NCBI GenBank assembly: GCA_009840005.1
Contig: VXOR01000047.1
Coordinates: 1-64,000 of the forward strand
DNA length: 64,000 bases
Source: Gemmatimonadota bacterium
Lineage (GTDB): Bacteria; Latescibacterota; UBA2968; UBA8231
Direction: 5' to 3'
Every line of letters starts with the position of its first letter. Within the stretch, counting starts at the first letter, position 1. Positions 7,683 through 15,312 of the stretch are shown here, in pieces. A program made the translations under genes and the position numbers. A model generated the notes under the pieces. It made no database searches. It saw only the letters and a list, made by a program, of their open reading frames with translations, and had not been told where the DNA came from.

Positions 7683-7767
7683 GAGATAAGATGCTTCGCT
7701 ACCCTCAGTATGACACCGTAAGCAGTGCGCCAGAACCTGTCATGCCGAGCGAAGTCGAGGCATCTCA
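7683..7767. repeat. REP-like inverted element in the channel-ogt intergenic region
   Basis: Two half-copies face each other: the plus-strand segment 7683-7715 contains GATGCTTCGCTACCCTCAG-type sequence and 7739-7767 contains TGTCATGCCGAGCGAAGTC followed by GAGGCATCTCA. The reverse complement of the first (TGTCATACTGAGGGTAGCG and onward) aligns with the second. This TGTCAT..GAG..GAAG..ATCTC pattern is a widely dispersed repeat in environmental bacterial genomes. Confidence 0.6.
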
Positions 7768-7811
7768 TACCCAAGAAGCCCGCGTGTAACATCAGAAATT
7801 AAAACTATTGC

Positions 7812-7927
7812 TATAGCAGTCCTACATCATTTACAAGGTGATCCGCAGATGGACGCAGATAGACGCAGAATAGGATGCACAAGAAGATAAGCCGCTCGAA
7901 TCGTGCAAATCATTTAGGATTGCTATA
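7812..7927. mobile_element. MITE-like element, 116 bp, with 23-bp terminal inverted repeats
   Basis: The left end (7812-7834) begins TATAGCAGTCCTACATCATT and the right end (7905-7927), read on the other strand, begins TATAGCAATCCTAAATGATT; they agree at 19 of 23 positions. The outer TATA could include a TA target duplication as made by IS630/Tc1-mariner elements. No coding capacity is present. Inside (7841-7871) is a tandem of about 10-bp units (GCAGATGGAC, GCAGATAGAC, GCAGAATAGG). The right end abuts the ATG of ogt and supplies AGGA as its only ribosome-site-like sequence. Confidence 0.6.
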
Positions 7928-8427
7928 TGCCCACTGAAAACCTGCTCTGCACCACCGTGTCCAGTTCCATCGGCGAGTTGCTCCTAGCCGGTGACTCCAC
8001 GGGCCTGTGGCACATCTATTTCGAGAGCGGCGACTTTACCCCGCCGCCGAATTGGCAAGCCGTGGCTGCTCTACCCTACCCGGTCGCCGACCAACTCGAT
8101 TCCTACTTCGCTGGTCATCTACGCAGCTTCGACCTGCCGCTCCACCCCCAAGGGACGGCCTTTCAGCGCAAAGTCTGGGCCGCACTCGCGGAGATTCCCT
8201 ACGGCGAGACGATCTCCTACTTGGAGCTAGCTCGCCGCATCGGCAACCCAAACTCGGTCCGCGCCGTCGGCTTGGCCAATGGCAGGAACCCCCTGCCGAT
8301 TGTCGTGCCTTGTCACCGCGTTGTTGGCAGTAACGGCACGCTAGTCGGCTACGCCGGAGGGCTGCCGATCAAAAAAGCGTTGCTCGCCCTCGAAGGTGCG
8401 CTCTCTCCTCAACTCGATCTCTTCTAA
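7927..8427 (+). CDS. ogt: Methylated-DNA-protein-cysteine S-methyltransferase
   Basis: A 166-residue suicide repair enzyme that removes alkyl groups from O6-alkylguanine. The acceptor Cys lies in PIVVPCHRVVGSNG, followed by the YAGGLPIKKALLALEG tail. The N-terminal 75 residues form the small ribonuclease-H-like domain of Ogt/AGT, without an Ada-type zinc domain. The start codon coincides with the end of the MITE-like element, so its promoter and translation start have probably been remodelled by that insertion. It is followed 13 bp later by an oxidoreductase gene. Confidence 0.93.
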   Translation: MPTENLLCTTVSSSIGELLLAGDSTGLWHIYFESGDFTPPPNWQAVAALPYPVADQLDSYFAGHLRSFDLPLHPQGTAFQRKVWAALAEIPYGETISYLELARRIGNPNSVRAVGLANGRNPLPIVVPCHRVVGSNGTLVGYAGGLPIKKALLALEGALSPQLDLF

Positions 8428-8440
8428 GGCTGGAGGTATC

Positions 8441-9544
8441 ATGTCCACGTATCGCATTGCTATCATTGGTACGGGTCGCGTCGGCTATCAGTTCAGTTTT
8501 TCCGACCTGCCCGACAACCACGCCGCCGCCATTGTCCAACATCCCTCCTGCGAGTTGGTCGCTGGCGTCAACCGGGGGCGCGAAAAGCTCGACGCCTTTG
8601 GCGAGCGCTTCGGCGTCGAGGCGCTCTACCACGACTATCGGCAAATGCTCGCCGAAGTCCAGCCCGACATCTGCATCGTCGCCACCCACCCCGAACTCCA
8701 CGCCGAAATGGTCACCAACTGCGCCCAAGCCGCCTCGACCCGAGCCATCATCTGCGAAAAGCCAATGGCCCTTTCACTCGGGGAATGCGACCAGATGATC
8801 GCGGCCTGCCAAGCGGAGGATGTGCTCTTGCAGATCAACCACAACCGCCGCTGGCACTCCGAATGGGTTCTCGCCAAAACGCTCCTCGACGCGGGCGCTA
8901 TCGGCGAGTTCAATCACATCTACTGCTATATGGACGGGGGCAAGCCAGCGCCTTGGTGGCGCAGCGAGAACGAAGGGCCCTTACTGCACGACTTCACCCA
9001 CTATTTCGACCTGATGGATCTCTACGCCGGCGAGGTGGATTGGCTGTGCGGCATGGCTGAGCAGCGCATGCGTCCGTGGGCTGTCGAGGATTTTTCGGCT
9101 GCTATGCTCAAGTTCAAAGGGGGGGCCACTGGGCTGATCTGCGGTGCCGAACTAACGCAGTACAACGACAACGCCTTCGAGCTGCGCGGCTCGACCGGCC
9201 TGATCCGCATGGATGCTGAGCAAGTCCGCCTCTTTCAGTCCAAGGTCGCGCTGTCTGAGCCTGACAGCGGCTTTGAGTGGAGCAGCCTCGAAGAAGTCGA
9301 AGTCGAACGGCCAGCCCCGGTCTCTACGTACGTCGCAGCACTGTCTGAGTTGATCGACGCTCTGGAAAGCCGCGGCACCTTGCGTAGCGACGGCGCTGTG
9401 GGCCGCCGCTCGTTGGAAATGGTCATGGCCATCTACCAGTCGCAGCTAGAGGGCAACCGTCCCGTTCACTTTCCGATCTCGCTCGCCGAATCCGGCGTCG
9501 AGGCGCTGCGTCGGGCGGGGAATTTTAAGGAGCGAGAGGCGTAA
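8441..9544 (+). CDS. Gfo/Idh/MocA family oxidoreductase
   Basis: A 367-residue NAD(P)-dependent sugar/inositol-type dehydrogenase. The Rossmann start is YRIAIIGTGRVGYQF, with the family motif CEKPMALSLGECDQMI (Lys of EKP), and the C-terminal domain carries HDFTHYFDLMDLY, where a His acts near the substrate. The start ATG at 8441 has TGGAGG 6 bases upstream. Substrate cannot be read from sequence; the family acts on cyclitols, sugars and their derivatives. A second, distant family member sits at 15851 on the other side of the defence genes. Confidence 0.9.
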   Translation: MSTYRIAIIGTGRVGYQFSFSDLPDNHAAAIVQHPSCELVAGVNRGREKLDAFGERFGVEALYHDYRQMLAEVQPDICIVATHPELHAEMVTNCAQAASTRAIICEKPMALSLGECDQMIAACQAEDVLLQINHNRRWHSEWVLAKTLLDAGAIGEFNHIYCYMDGGKPAPWWRSENEGPLLHDFTHYFDLMDLYAGEVDWLCGMAEQRMRPWAVEDFSAAMLKFKGGATGLICGAELTQYNDNAFELRGSTGLIRMDAEQVRLFQSKVALSEPDSGFEWSSLEEVEVERPAPVSTYVAALSELIDALESRGTLRSDGAVGRRSLEMVMAIYQSQLEGNRPVHFPISLAESGVEALRRAGNFKEREA

Positions 9545-9579
9545 GGTAATATTTAGAACTCATTGTTCTAAAACCTTAC
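9541..9579 (+). terminator. Hairpin at the end of the Gfo/Idh/MocA gene
   Basis: Nested complementary arms GTAAGG / CCTTAC and TTTAGAAC / GTTCTAAA enclose the loop TCATT. The hairpin overlaps the stop codon. There is no clear T-run, so it is either a weak terminator or a 3'-end stabiliser. It marks the left border of the defence genes. Confidence 0.45.
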
Positions 9580-9858
9580 GCACACGACTGGTCTGATAAT
9601 CAATCGACCGAGCATCTACAACAGTGTGAAGCCTTTATTATCTGCTTCGACGAAACTGGCAACGATAACAGAGGACGGAATCCTGTACACGCTAAGTATC
9701 GCAGAGAGAGTCACCTTACCAGATCAAACAACACGTCGAGATCCTTGACGAAGTCCAACTTTCTAAATTCGTTGACAGAAATAAAACAGACATCACAGAC
9801 AGTAGGGTCGGAACCCCGTGGAGGGCGTATGGCTCTATTATTTTATACTTGAAATCAC
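9580..9858. other. Gene-free stretch before darT, possible gene remnants
   Basis: No complete gene is visible in about 280 bases. On the minus strand a short frame reads DPTVCDVCFISVNEFRKLDF and ends at a stop near 9720, and on the plus strand a short piece reads AFIICFDETGNDN. Both look protein-like but are too short to assign. They may be relics of an older gene truncated when the defence genes arrived. Confidence 0.3.
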
Positions 9859-10509
9859 TTGAGTGCTCCCTCGAAACAAGTACCGATTTATCATATCACG
9901 CATGTCAACAACCTGCGTTCGATTATCAATCGTAACGCACTGTGGTCTGATGCGAAATGTAGACACCAGGGACTAACTCTTGCCCAGGTTGGAATGTCGG
10001 AGATCAAAGATCGAAGACTTAATAAGCTCGAAGTGCGGTGCCACCAAGGTACAAAGGTCGGTGAGTATGTGCCGTTTTACTTTTGTTCACGGTCGATCAT
10101 GCTTTATCTACTTTTCAGGGGAAACCATTCAGGTTTGACCTATACAGGAGGCCAACGAGCCATTCTTCATCTACAGGCAGATCTACAGGCAGTAGTCTGC
10201 TGGGCCGATAAACAAGGGGTGAATTGGGCATTTTCTGACCGTAATGCGGGTACTCGATATGCATCTTTCTATAATGATCTAAATGATCTTGGTCGGATCG
10301 ATTGGAATGCGGTAAACGCAACAGATTTCCGCGACTCCCAAGTAAAGGAGGGTAAACAAGCCGAGTTTCTCATGTACCAAGAATTTCCCTGGCAGCTAGT
10401 AGAAAAAATCGGCACATGCGACCAAATGGTCGCCAACCAAGTGAATCAAACACTGCAAAATTCTACCCATAGACCGGTTGTATCTATTGAACGCGGGTGG
10501 TATTATTGA
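9859..10509 (+). CDS. darT: DarT-type DNA ADP-ribosyltransferase toxin
   Basis: A 216-residue DUF4433 protein that attaches ADP-ribose from NAD+ to thymidine or guanosine bases of single-stranded DNA. Visible features are the N-terminal PIYHITHVNNLRSII (His12 region), the DRRLNKLEV basic segment, the GEYVPFYFCSRSIMLY signature near 68-83, and KQAEFLMYQEFPW, whose Glu169 matches the catalytic Glu. The start is TTG at 9859: a stop in frame lies 9 bases upstream and no ATG or GTG precedes the conserved region. The weak start would keep toxin dosage low. darG follows 28 bp downstream. Confidence 0.92.
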   Translation: MSAPSKQVPIYHITHVNNLRSIINRNALWSDAKCRHQGLTLAQVGMSEIKDRRLNKLEVRCHQGTKVGEYVPFYFCSRSIMLYLLFRGNHSGLTYTGGQRAILHLQADLQAVVCWADKQGVNWAFSDRNAGTRYASFYNDLNDLGRIDWNAVNATDFRDSQVKEGKQAEFLMYQEFPWQLVEKIGTCDQMVANQVNQTLQNSTHRPVVSIERGWYY

Positions 10510-10537
10510 TGAAGGTCTTGCAAGAAGGAGTTGAGAG

Positions 10538-11596
10538 ATGATGATTGAATTGATGCGAGGAGACATCATCAAACAAGATGCCGAGGCCCTCGTAAATACG
10601 GTGAATTGTGTAGGAGTAATGGGCCGGGGCATCGCCTTGCAATTCCGGAAGGCCTTCCCAGACAACTACAAAGCCTATCGGGCCGCTTGCAAACGTAAAG
10701 AAGTACAACCGGGCCGCATGTTTGTGTCCGACCTAAACCGTATGATAAACCCGCGTCTGATTATCAACTTTCCCACAAAACGGCACTGGAAGGGGAAGAG
10801 TCGCCTAGAGGATATACACGATGGTCTAAAAGATCTCGTGGCAGTATTGGAACACTATGAGGTTCAGTCTGTGGCTATTCCGCCGCTGGGATGTGGTCTC
10901 GGAGGGTTGGACTGGGACGAGGTCCGTCCGCTGATTAAAGAAGCACTTAGCGCCTTGCCTAACCTCCAAGTCTATCTATTTGAGCCCGAAGGTACGCCAT
11001 CTGCAGAGTGGATGGTCAACCATACAGCAACTCCTAATATGACTGCTGGGCGCGCCGCCCTCCTCGGCCTGATGTCTCGGTATCTGGCCGGCCTGATGGA
11101 CGTGAGCGTCTCACTTTTAGAAATCCACAAGTTGATGTATCTCTTACAGGAGACGGGCGAACCCCTAAAATTGCGCTATACCAAGGCCACCTATGGGCCC
11201 TATGCTGAAAATTTGCGTCATGTATTAGACGCCATTGAGGGGCATTTTATTACGGGATACGGTGCAGGCGAAGACGTGCCGGATAAGCAGATCGAGCTGA
11301 AAGAAGATGCGGCGGAGCGGAGCAAAAACTACTTGAGCGATTATCCTGATACACTCGAAAAATTTGGCCGCGTATCCGAGTTGATTGCGGGATTTGAGAC
11401 ACCTTTCGGCATGGAATTACTCACTACAGTGCACTGGGTCGCGGATCAGGAGGGTGCTGGAAATGCGGATGAGGCGATCGAGCGGACCTATGAATGGAAC
11501 GACCGCAAGCGAATGTTTACACCCGAGCAGATCCACATTGCGTGGGACGTCTTGGCTGAACATGGGTGGCTGAACGCCGATTCATGTTCGGCTTAG
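10538..11596 (+). CDS. darG: DarG antitoxin: macrodomain ADP-ribosylglycohydrolase with C-terminal toxin-binding domain
   Basis: A 352-residue antitoxin. Residues 1-155 form the macrodomain (MRGDIIKQDAEALVNTVNC, GVMGRGIALQFRKAFP, IPPLGCGLGGLDW) that removes ADP-ribose from DNA. Residues about 170-350 match the DarG C-terminal domain (LLEIHKLMYLLQETGEPLKLRYTKATYGPYAEN), which binds DarT directly. AAGGAG lies 8 bases before the ATG; a second ATG follows at once. Its stop overlaps the stop of the convergent ImmA gene (shared TTAG), so the two ends are fused tail to tail. Confidence 0.93.
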   Translation: MMIELMRGDIIKQDAEALVNTVNCVGVMGRGIALQFRKAFPDNYKAYRAACKRKEVQPGRMFVSDLNRMINPRLIINFPTKRHWKGKSRLEDIHDGLKDLVAVLEHYEVQSVAIPPLGCGLGGLDWDEVRPLIKEALSALPNLQVYLFEPEGTPSAEWMVNHTATPNMTAGRAALLGLMSRYLAGLMDVSVSLLEIHKLMYLLQETGEPLKLRYTKATYGPYAENLRHVLDAIEGHFITGYGAGEDVPDKQIELKEDAAERSKNYLSDYPDTLEKFGRVSELIAGFETPFGMELLTTVHWVADQEGAGNADEAIERTYEWNDRKRMFTPEQIHIAWDVLAEHGWLNADSCSA

Positions 11597-12582
11597 AAGC
11601 CATGAAGATCTCTGTGTTGGCGGAATTGATCTTCTCGCTTGGGATTGAGTAGCGTAGACTGGGCCCCCTGCCAGTTGGGGAGGATAATCGTTGTACGGGT
11701 AAGGGTGTGAAGGGAATGAATTAGTATGAAGACGTTATATTGATTGAAGAATGCCTCCGCGATACATCTGTACTGTTCACCATCAGAATTTTTCAGCGTA
11801 ATTTCTCGTGGACCTGACGTGCTATTGCCATTGATTGGAATCATGGCTCCAATTTCATCGTCCGGTGTAAAACAGTCTGGGCAGTTAAGCTCTCCAAACT
11901 TTTCAGTAAAGCACGGAGATACGACCACCCGGCGTAAATCCGCCTTAAAGCCATTTCTTGGGATCACTTTTGGTGGTTCGAGGATTAGTACTGCACAGGC
12001 TCGAGGATTTTGCGATACATACTGGCGTATCGAGGCGTGTATTGAGGCTCCATACTTTTCGGCCAGCTCCAGGGGTATATTAAGTCCAAATTTGTAGCTG
12101 CTCGCCTCCTCAATAAATCCGTCGAGCTGGAATAAAACTTCAGATGCAAAAACATTAGCTTCGCGATCAAAAAGTTCCGCGAGTTCGGGAGCGAGGGTCC
12201 TTTCACAGTCTTCTACGACCGCGTAAAGGTCCCGTTGCCAACCTAAAAAAGCGTGGGCAGTTTCATGTAGGCGGATAAAGATCTTCCTCTTAGCATGCAG
12301 ACTACGATCGATAAAGATCAGTCTTGCTTTCGCATCGAATAGCCCTATCACCTTACTAAGCGCCTGTTTCAGTGTAGTTCCTGCCTTTTTCCGCATTCGA
12401 GTTAAAAAGCCAAGATCGAGAACGTCATCGGGAGCTTCTTGAACCTCTGCAGCCGCCATAATTTCGGCAACAGGTGTTGGAAAACAACCAAGGGCGTCAG
12501 CTTTAGCCAATGCCCGTCCTGCCTCCTGCCGGATCCTTGAATATTGTTTCGGCGTGAGATCGCTATCGTCAGGTTTCTTCAC
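11593..12582 (-). CDS. ImmA/IrrE family metallopeptidase (DUF955)
   Basis: A 329-residue protein with a zinc-peptidase motif HETAH (106-110) and the third ligand Glu141 in FDREANVFASEVL. This is the ImmA/IrrE fold, which typically cleaves a partner XRE-type repressor after a stress signal. The gene overlaps its XRE partner by 4 bp (ATGA), so they form one coupled unit. The C-terminal 160 residues contain a likely metal- or ligand-binding segment with Cys residues (CPDCFTPDDE) and are not further assigned. Context suggests control of the neighbouring defence genes; an independent toxin-antitoxin role is also possible. Confidence 0.85.
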   Translation of the reverse strand: MKKPDDSDLTPKQYSRIRQEAGRALAKADALGCFPTPVAEIMAAAEVQEAPDDVLDLGFLTRMRKKAGTTLKQALSKVIGLFDAKARLIFIDRSLHAKRKIFIRLHETAHAFLGWQRDLYAVVEDCERTLAPELAELFDREANVFASEVLFQLDGFIEEASSYKFGLNIPLELAEKYGASIHASIRQYVSQNPRACAVLILEPPKVIPRNGFKADLRRVVVSPCFTEKFGELNCPDCFTPDDEIGAMIPINGNSTSGPREITLKNSDGEQYRCIAEAFFNQYNVFILIHSLHTLTRTTIILPNWQGAQSTLLNPKREDQFRQHRDLHGF

Positions 12583-12962
12583 TTTTCTTCCTTTGTTTGT
12601 CGGTAGAAAGCCAAATAGGCAAGCAGCGCTTCTTCTTCTTCTTCTGTGATATCACCAATTGCGAAGGTTGCAGCACGGCCATGTTTTGCTCTTTGAGAAT
12701 GCTCAGCCAGAGGCGTAATATAGCCTGCCTTTTCCATTAATTTCTCGTAGGCCGCACCATACACCGAGGCAAGACTGTGCAGTACGTTCGGTGAGGGTTT
12801 ATTTATTCGGCCGTGTTCCAACTGGCTTAAATATGCGTTGGACACCTCTTTGCCAGTAGCATCTTCGACTTCTCGCAGTGTATAACCCTTTGCTGCCCGT
12901 AAACTGGCCAGGTATTTACCGAGAGCTTGCGCCTGAGAGAGATCTGGCGATGGGGATGGCAT
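12579..12962 (-). CDS. XRE family transcriptional regulator
   Basis: A 127-residue protein with a Cro/CI-type helix-turn-helix near residues 18-75 (LGKYLASLRAAKGYTLREVE, then VSNAYLSQLEHGRINKPSPNVLHSLA) and an acidic C-terminal tail (DITEEEEEALLAYLAFYRQ). I chose the ATG at 12962 because a perfect AGGAGG stands 6-11 bases upstream; a longer frame reaches 13028 but would run through the promoter. It is paired with the ImmA-like peptidase and divergent to the ubiquitin-like operon. A perfect dyad in its own promoter (13008-13021) suggests autorepression. Confidence 0.88.
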   Translation of the reverse strand: MPSPSPDLSQAQALGKYLASLRAAKGYTLREVEDATGKEVSNAYLSQLEHGRINKPSPNVLHSLASVYGAAYEKLMEKAGYITPLAEHSQRAKHGRAATFAIGDITEEEEEALLAYLAFYRQTKEEK

Positions 12963-12999
12963 TGATCCTCCTCCTTTAGAGAGCGGTAAAGTACATCTA

Positions 13000-13028
13000 A
13001 ATTTATTACTTAGAGCTAAGTGGGGCAA
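13000..13028 (-). promoter_or_regulatory. Promoter of the XRE/ImmA operon with a perfect operator dyad
   Basis: On the minus strand TTGCCC (13028-13023), a 17-bp spacer and TAAATT (13005-13000) form a plausible promoter. The spacer contains the perfect inverted repeat ACTTAG-AG-CTAAGT (13008-13021). A dyad between -35 and -10 is a classic repressor site, and the XRE protein encoded downstream is the obvious candidate to bind it. Confidence 0.5.
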
Positions 13029-13046
13029 GCATTGCTTCTTTTATGC

Positions 13047-13075
13047 TTGACGTATTTAGCATAGCGTATTAGATT
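13047..13075 (+). promoter_or_regulatory. Candidate promoter of the ubiquitin-like operon
   Basis: TTGACG (13047-13052), a 17-bp spacer and TAGATT (13070-13075) lie about 60 bp before the multiubiquitin start codon and 26 bp from the XRE operator dyad. The -10 box is imperfect. Closeness of the two divergent promoters would let one regulator govern both operons. Confidence 0.4.
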
Positions 13076-13134
13076 GAGCAATAAGAAGGGCCGAAAATCG
13101 GTCCTATGGTCCACTACTCAAATGGGAGGAAATC

Positions 13135-13491
13135 ATGGATCATGGATTCCAAGACCATCAGGTTGATGATGGCGGCACTACGGCGGTTACCGAAGAGATT
13201 CTCGAGGAGATCGCAGACCTCGAGGAGTACGCCCGACTGGGCAAGCGCCCACCTCGTTGTCGTGGTTATCGCATTCGCGTCAATGGTGAGCGGTTTGTAG
13301 TGCATGAGGCCTGCGTCACGGGTCGAGAGGTTCTTACCTTGGCAGGGTTAGTTCCCCCGGAAGATTACACGCTTCGTGTGAAGGTTGCTGGGGAGCGTCC
13401 TCGCAAGGTGAAACTCGATGAAAAAATCGATCTCCGCCGACCTGGAGTCGAGAAGTTCAAGGCCCTGCCCCGCGATCAGCAGGAGGGCTAA
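13135..13491 (+). CDS. Multiubiquitin-domain ubiquitin-like modifier (single domain)
   Basis: A 118-residue protein. After about 40 N-terminal residues rich in Glu (VTEEILEEIADLEEY), residues about 42-112 form one beta-grasp domain of the multiubiquitin type (GYRIRVNGERFVVHE, ACVTGREVLTLAGLVPPEDY, KVKLDEKIDLR). The chain ends LPRDQQEG, a C-terminal glycine as needed for conjugation, so no proteolytic maturation is required to expose it. Most family members have two or more tandem domains; only one is seen here. GGAGG sits 6 bases before the ATG. It is first in a tight four-gene operon with E2-like, JAB-E1 and DUF6527 genes. Confidence 0.85.
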   Translation: MDHGFQDHQVDDGGTTAVTEEILEEIADLEEYARLGKRPPRCRGYRIRVNGERFVVHEACVTGREVLTLAGLVPPEDYTLRVKVAGERPRKVKLDEKIDLRRPGVEKFKALPRDQQEG

Positions 13492-13492
13492 A

Positions 13493-13894
13493 GTGGGTTT
13501 GCGCCGTCAATTCGAGACACTGCTACAGGATAAGGCATTTCTCGAACAGTATGGCCTACCTTGGGAAACAGTCGTGGATGGGTCCCAGTGGGTGCTCATC
13601 CACGACTTTTTCACCCACGATGGCTACAATTACCCGAAGGCCTCTATCGCGGTCCGACTGGAAACGGGTTATCCCCAAGCCCAACTCGATATGGTCTACG
13701 TCAATCCCGTGCTCGCACGCAAGGATGGTGCAAAAATTCCGCAGACGGAGTCTCGTCAGCGATTAGACGGCAAGGACTGGCAGCGCTGGTCTCGACACCG
13801 CACGTCTGCCAATCCGTGGCGACCGAGCGAAGATAGCTTAGAAACGCATGTTTATTTGATTGAAGACTGGTTTGCCCGGGAGTTCGAAAGATGA
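13493..13894 (+). CDS. Prokaryotic E2-fold protein (E2 family E type) without any cysteine
   Basis: A 133-residue protein resembling prokaryotic E2 family E, the family encoded between multiubiquitin and ThiF/JAB genes. It starts at GTG 13493, one base after the previous stop, with AGGAGG inside the end of the upstream gene. Recognisable parts are LPWETVVDGSQWVLIHDF, the strand PQAQLDMVYVNPVL, and the conserved WQRWSRHR and ETHVYLIEDWF C-terminus. Reading the whole chain I find no Cys, so a classical thioester E2 mechanism is excluded; Ser (WSRH) or another residue would have to carry the modifier, or the protein is a scaffold. It overlaps the next gene by 4 bp. Confidence 0.8.
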   Translation: MGLRRQFETLLQDKAFLEQYGLPWETVVDGSQWVLIHDFFTHDGYNYPKASIAVRLETGYPQAQLDMVYVNPVLARKDGAKIPQTESRQRLDGKDWQRWSRHRTSANPWRPSEDSLETHVYLIEDWFAREFER

Positions 13895-15312
13895 GTAATA
13901 TGCTACCTGATGTGACCCTGAGTCTTACTAGCAAGCAGTGGGAGCAGCTACGTACCCATCTTTTTCCAGGCGATGAGAAAGAGGCGGCGGCTATAGCGCT
14001 GTGCGGACGTCGTGCAGGTCATCACCGACATCGGCTACTAGTGCGCGAAATCTATGAAATTCCCCATGCTTACTCGCAGCGTACATGCTCCAGCATTATC
14101 TGGCCGACGGATGTAGTTACATCGTTGCTTGACAAGGCTGAGGCAGAGAACCTGTCGATCGTCAAATTTCACAGCCATCCTAGAGACTATGCTGCCTTTT
14201 CAGATATTGATGATGCTGGCGATCAGCGGCTCATGCCTGCAATTCGAGGTTGGATTGAGCATGATATTCCACATGCCAGCGTAGTCATGCTGCCTGATGG
14301 CCAGATGTTTGGTCGGATATTGTGGCGCGGTAGTGACTTTATACCCCTGTCTTGTATAAACGTTGTTGGTTCAGATCTCCACTTCTGGCGTTCTGGTCAC
14401 GATCCTACTTTTTCAGCAGAGTTTACAGATTCTCACGCTCAGGCTTTCGGCCAAGGCACGACAGAGTTGTTCCGTCATCTATCGATCGGGGTGATCGGTT
14501 GTTCCGGTACCGGCAGTCCTGTAATTGAACAGCTAGCTCGACTTGGTGCTGGCGAACTTGTATTGGTTGATGATGACTGCGTCGAAGAGCGCAATATCAA
14601 CCGTATTCTAAATTCGACCATAAAAGATGCACATACTCGGTGCCCCAAGGTAGAGATGTTGGCCACGGCGGTGAAACGTATGGGGCTAGGAACTCAGGTT
14701 CGAGCTTTTAACCGCAATCTTTGGGACCGGGAAGTAGTTCAGGCCGTAGCGGAGTGCGATGTGTTATTTGGCTGTATGGACACGATCAGTGGCCGTTTTC
14801 TACTCAATACGCTCGCAACCTACTATACCATACCCTATTTCGATCTAGGAGTGCGCCTCAATGCTATCCCTGATGGGATTGAACGGGGTCGCATCCACGA
14901 GATTTGTGGCACTGTGCATTATTTACAGCCTGGTCGATCAAGTCTGATGAGTCGTGGGCTTGTCTCGCTAGATCGGGTACGTGAGGAAGGGCTGAATCGG
15001 AACGATCCAGCAGCACATATCCAGCAGGTCGAAGATGGCTATATCCGGGGTGTCGAAGAACATAGACCGGCAGTGATAAGCGTCAATATGTTTATAGCCT
15101 CACTCGCCGTAAATGATTTTCTTGCCCGGCTTCATCCGTATCGCGAGGAGTCCAATAGCGAAATTGCGAGTATTGAATTTAGCCTAGGCAGTCTTGAGCT
15201 ATTCCCCGATCCGGAAGACGAGCCGTGTGCCCTGTTGTACGATGCTGTGGGACGCGGCGATATGGAGCCCCTCCTTGGTCTAATGGAACTCGTTGAACGA
15301 AGGAGAGCATGA
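13891..15312 (+). CDS. JAB/JAMM isopeptidase - E1 (ThiF-like) adenylation fusion
   Basis: A 473-residue two-domain protein. The N-terminal JAB domain has the full JAMM set: Glu31, His94 and His96 in HSHP, Ser104 and Asp107 (SDID). The E1 domain (about 180-415) has the ATP loop GCSGTGSP (203-210), the acidic LVDDD and the ERNINR arginines. It should adenylate the C-terminal Gly of the modifier, while the JAB half removes conjugates. The usual CxxC of ThiF enzymes aligns with RSSLMSRG (Ser351, Ser354), and there is no Cys between Cys339 and Cys446, where the zinc site and catalytic Cys would lie. Loss of these Cys parallels the Cys-free E2. Its ATG overlaps the E2 stop and its stop overlaps the DUF6527 start. 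Confidence 0.88.
   Translation: MSNMLPDVTLSLTSKQWEQLRTHLFPGDEKEAAAIALCGRRAGHHRHRLLVREIYEIPHAYSQRTCSSIIWPTDVVTSLLDKAEAENLSIVKFHSHPRDYAAFSDIDDAGDQRLMPAIRGWIEHDIPHASVVMLPDGQMFGRILWRGSDFIPLSCINVVGSDLHFWRSGHDPTFSAEFTDSHAQAFGQGTTELFRHLSIGVIGCSGTGSPVIEQLARLGAGELVLVDDDCVEERNINRILNSTIKDAHTRCPKVEMLATAVKRMGLGTQVRAFNRNLWDREVVQAVAECDVLFGCMDTISGRFLLNTLATYYTIPYFDLGVRLNAIPDGIERGRIHEICGTVHYLQPGRSSLMSRGLVSLDRVREEGLNRNDPAAHIQQVEDGYIRGVEEHRPAVISVNMFIASLAVNDFLARLHPYREESNSEIASIEFSLGSLELFPDPEDEPCALLYDAVGRGDMEPLLGLMELVERRRA

Noticed and set aside
7841..7871. Tandem GCAGATNGAC units as a CRISPR-like or iteron array
   Set aside because: Only three degenerate 10-bp units inside the MITE-like element, too few and too irregular for an array or origin.
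12963..13028. Longer N-terminus for the XRE protein reaching 13028
   Set aside because: It would cover the promoter boxes and the operator dyad; AGGAGG marks ATG 12962.
13418..13492. Upstream ATG at 13418 for the E2-like gene
   Set aside because: It overlaps the modifier gene by 74 bases in another frame; GTG 13493 has AGGAGG at the right spacing.
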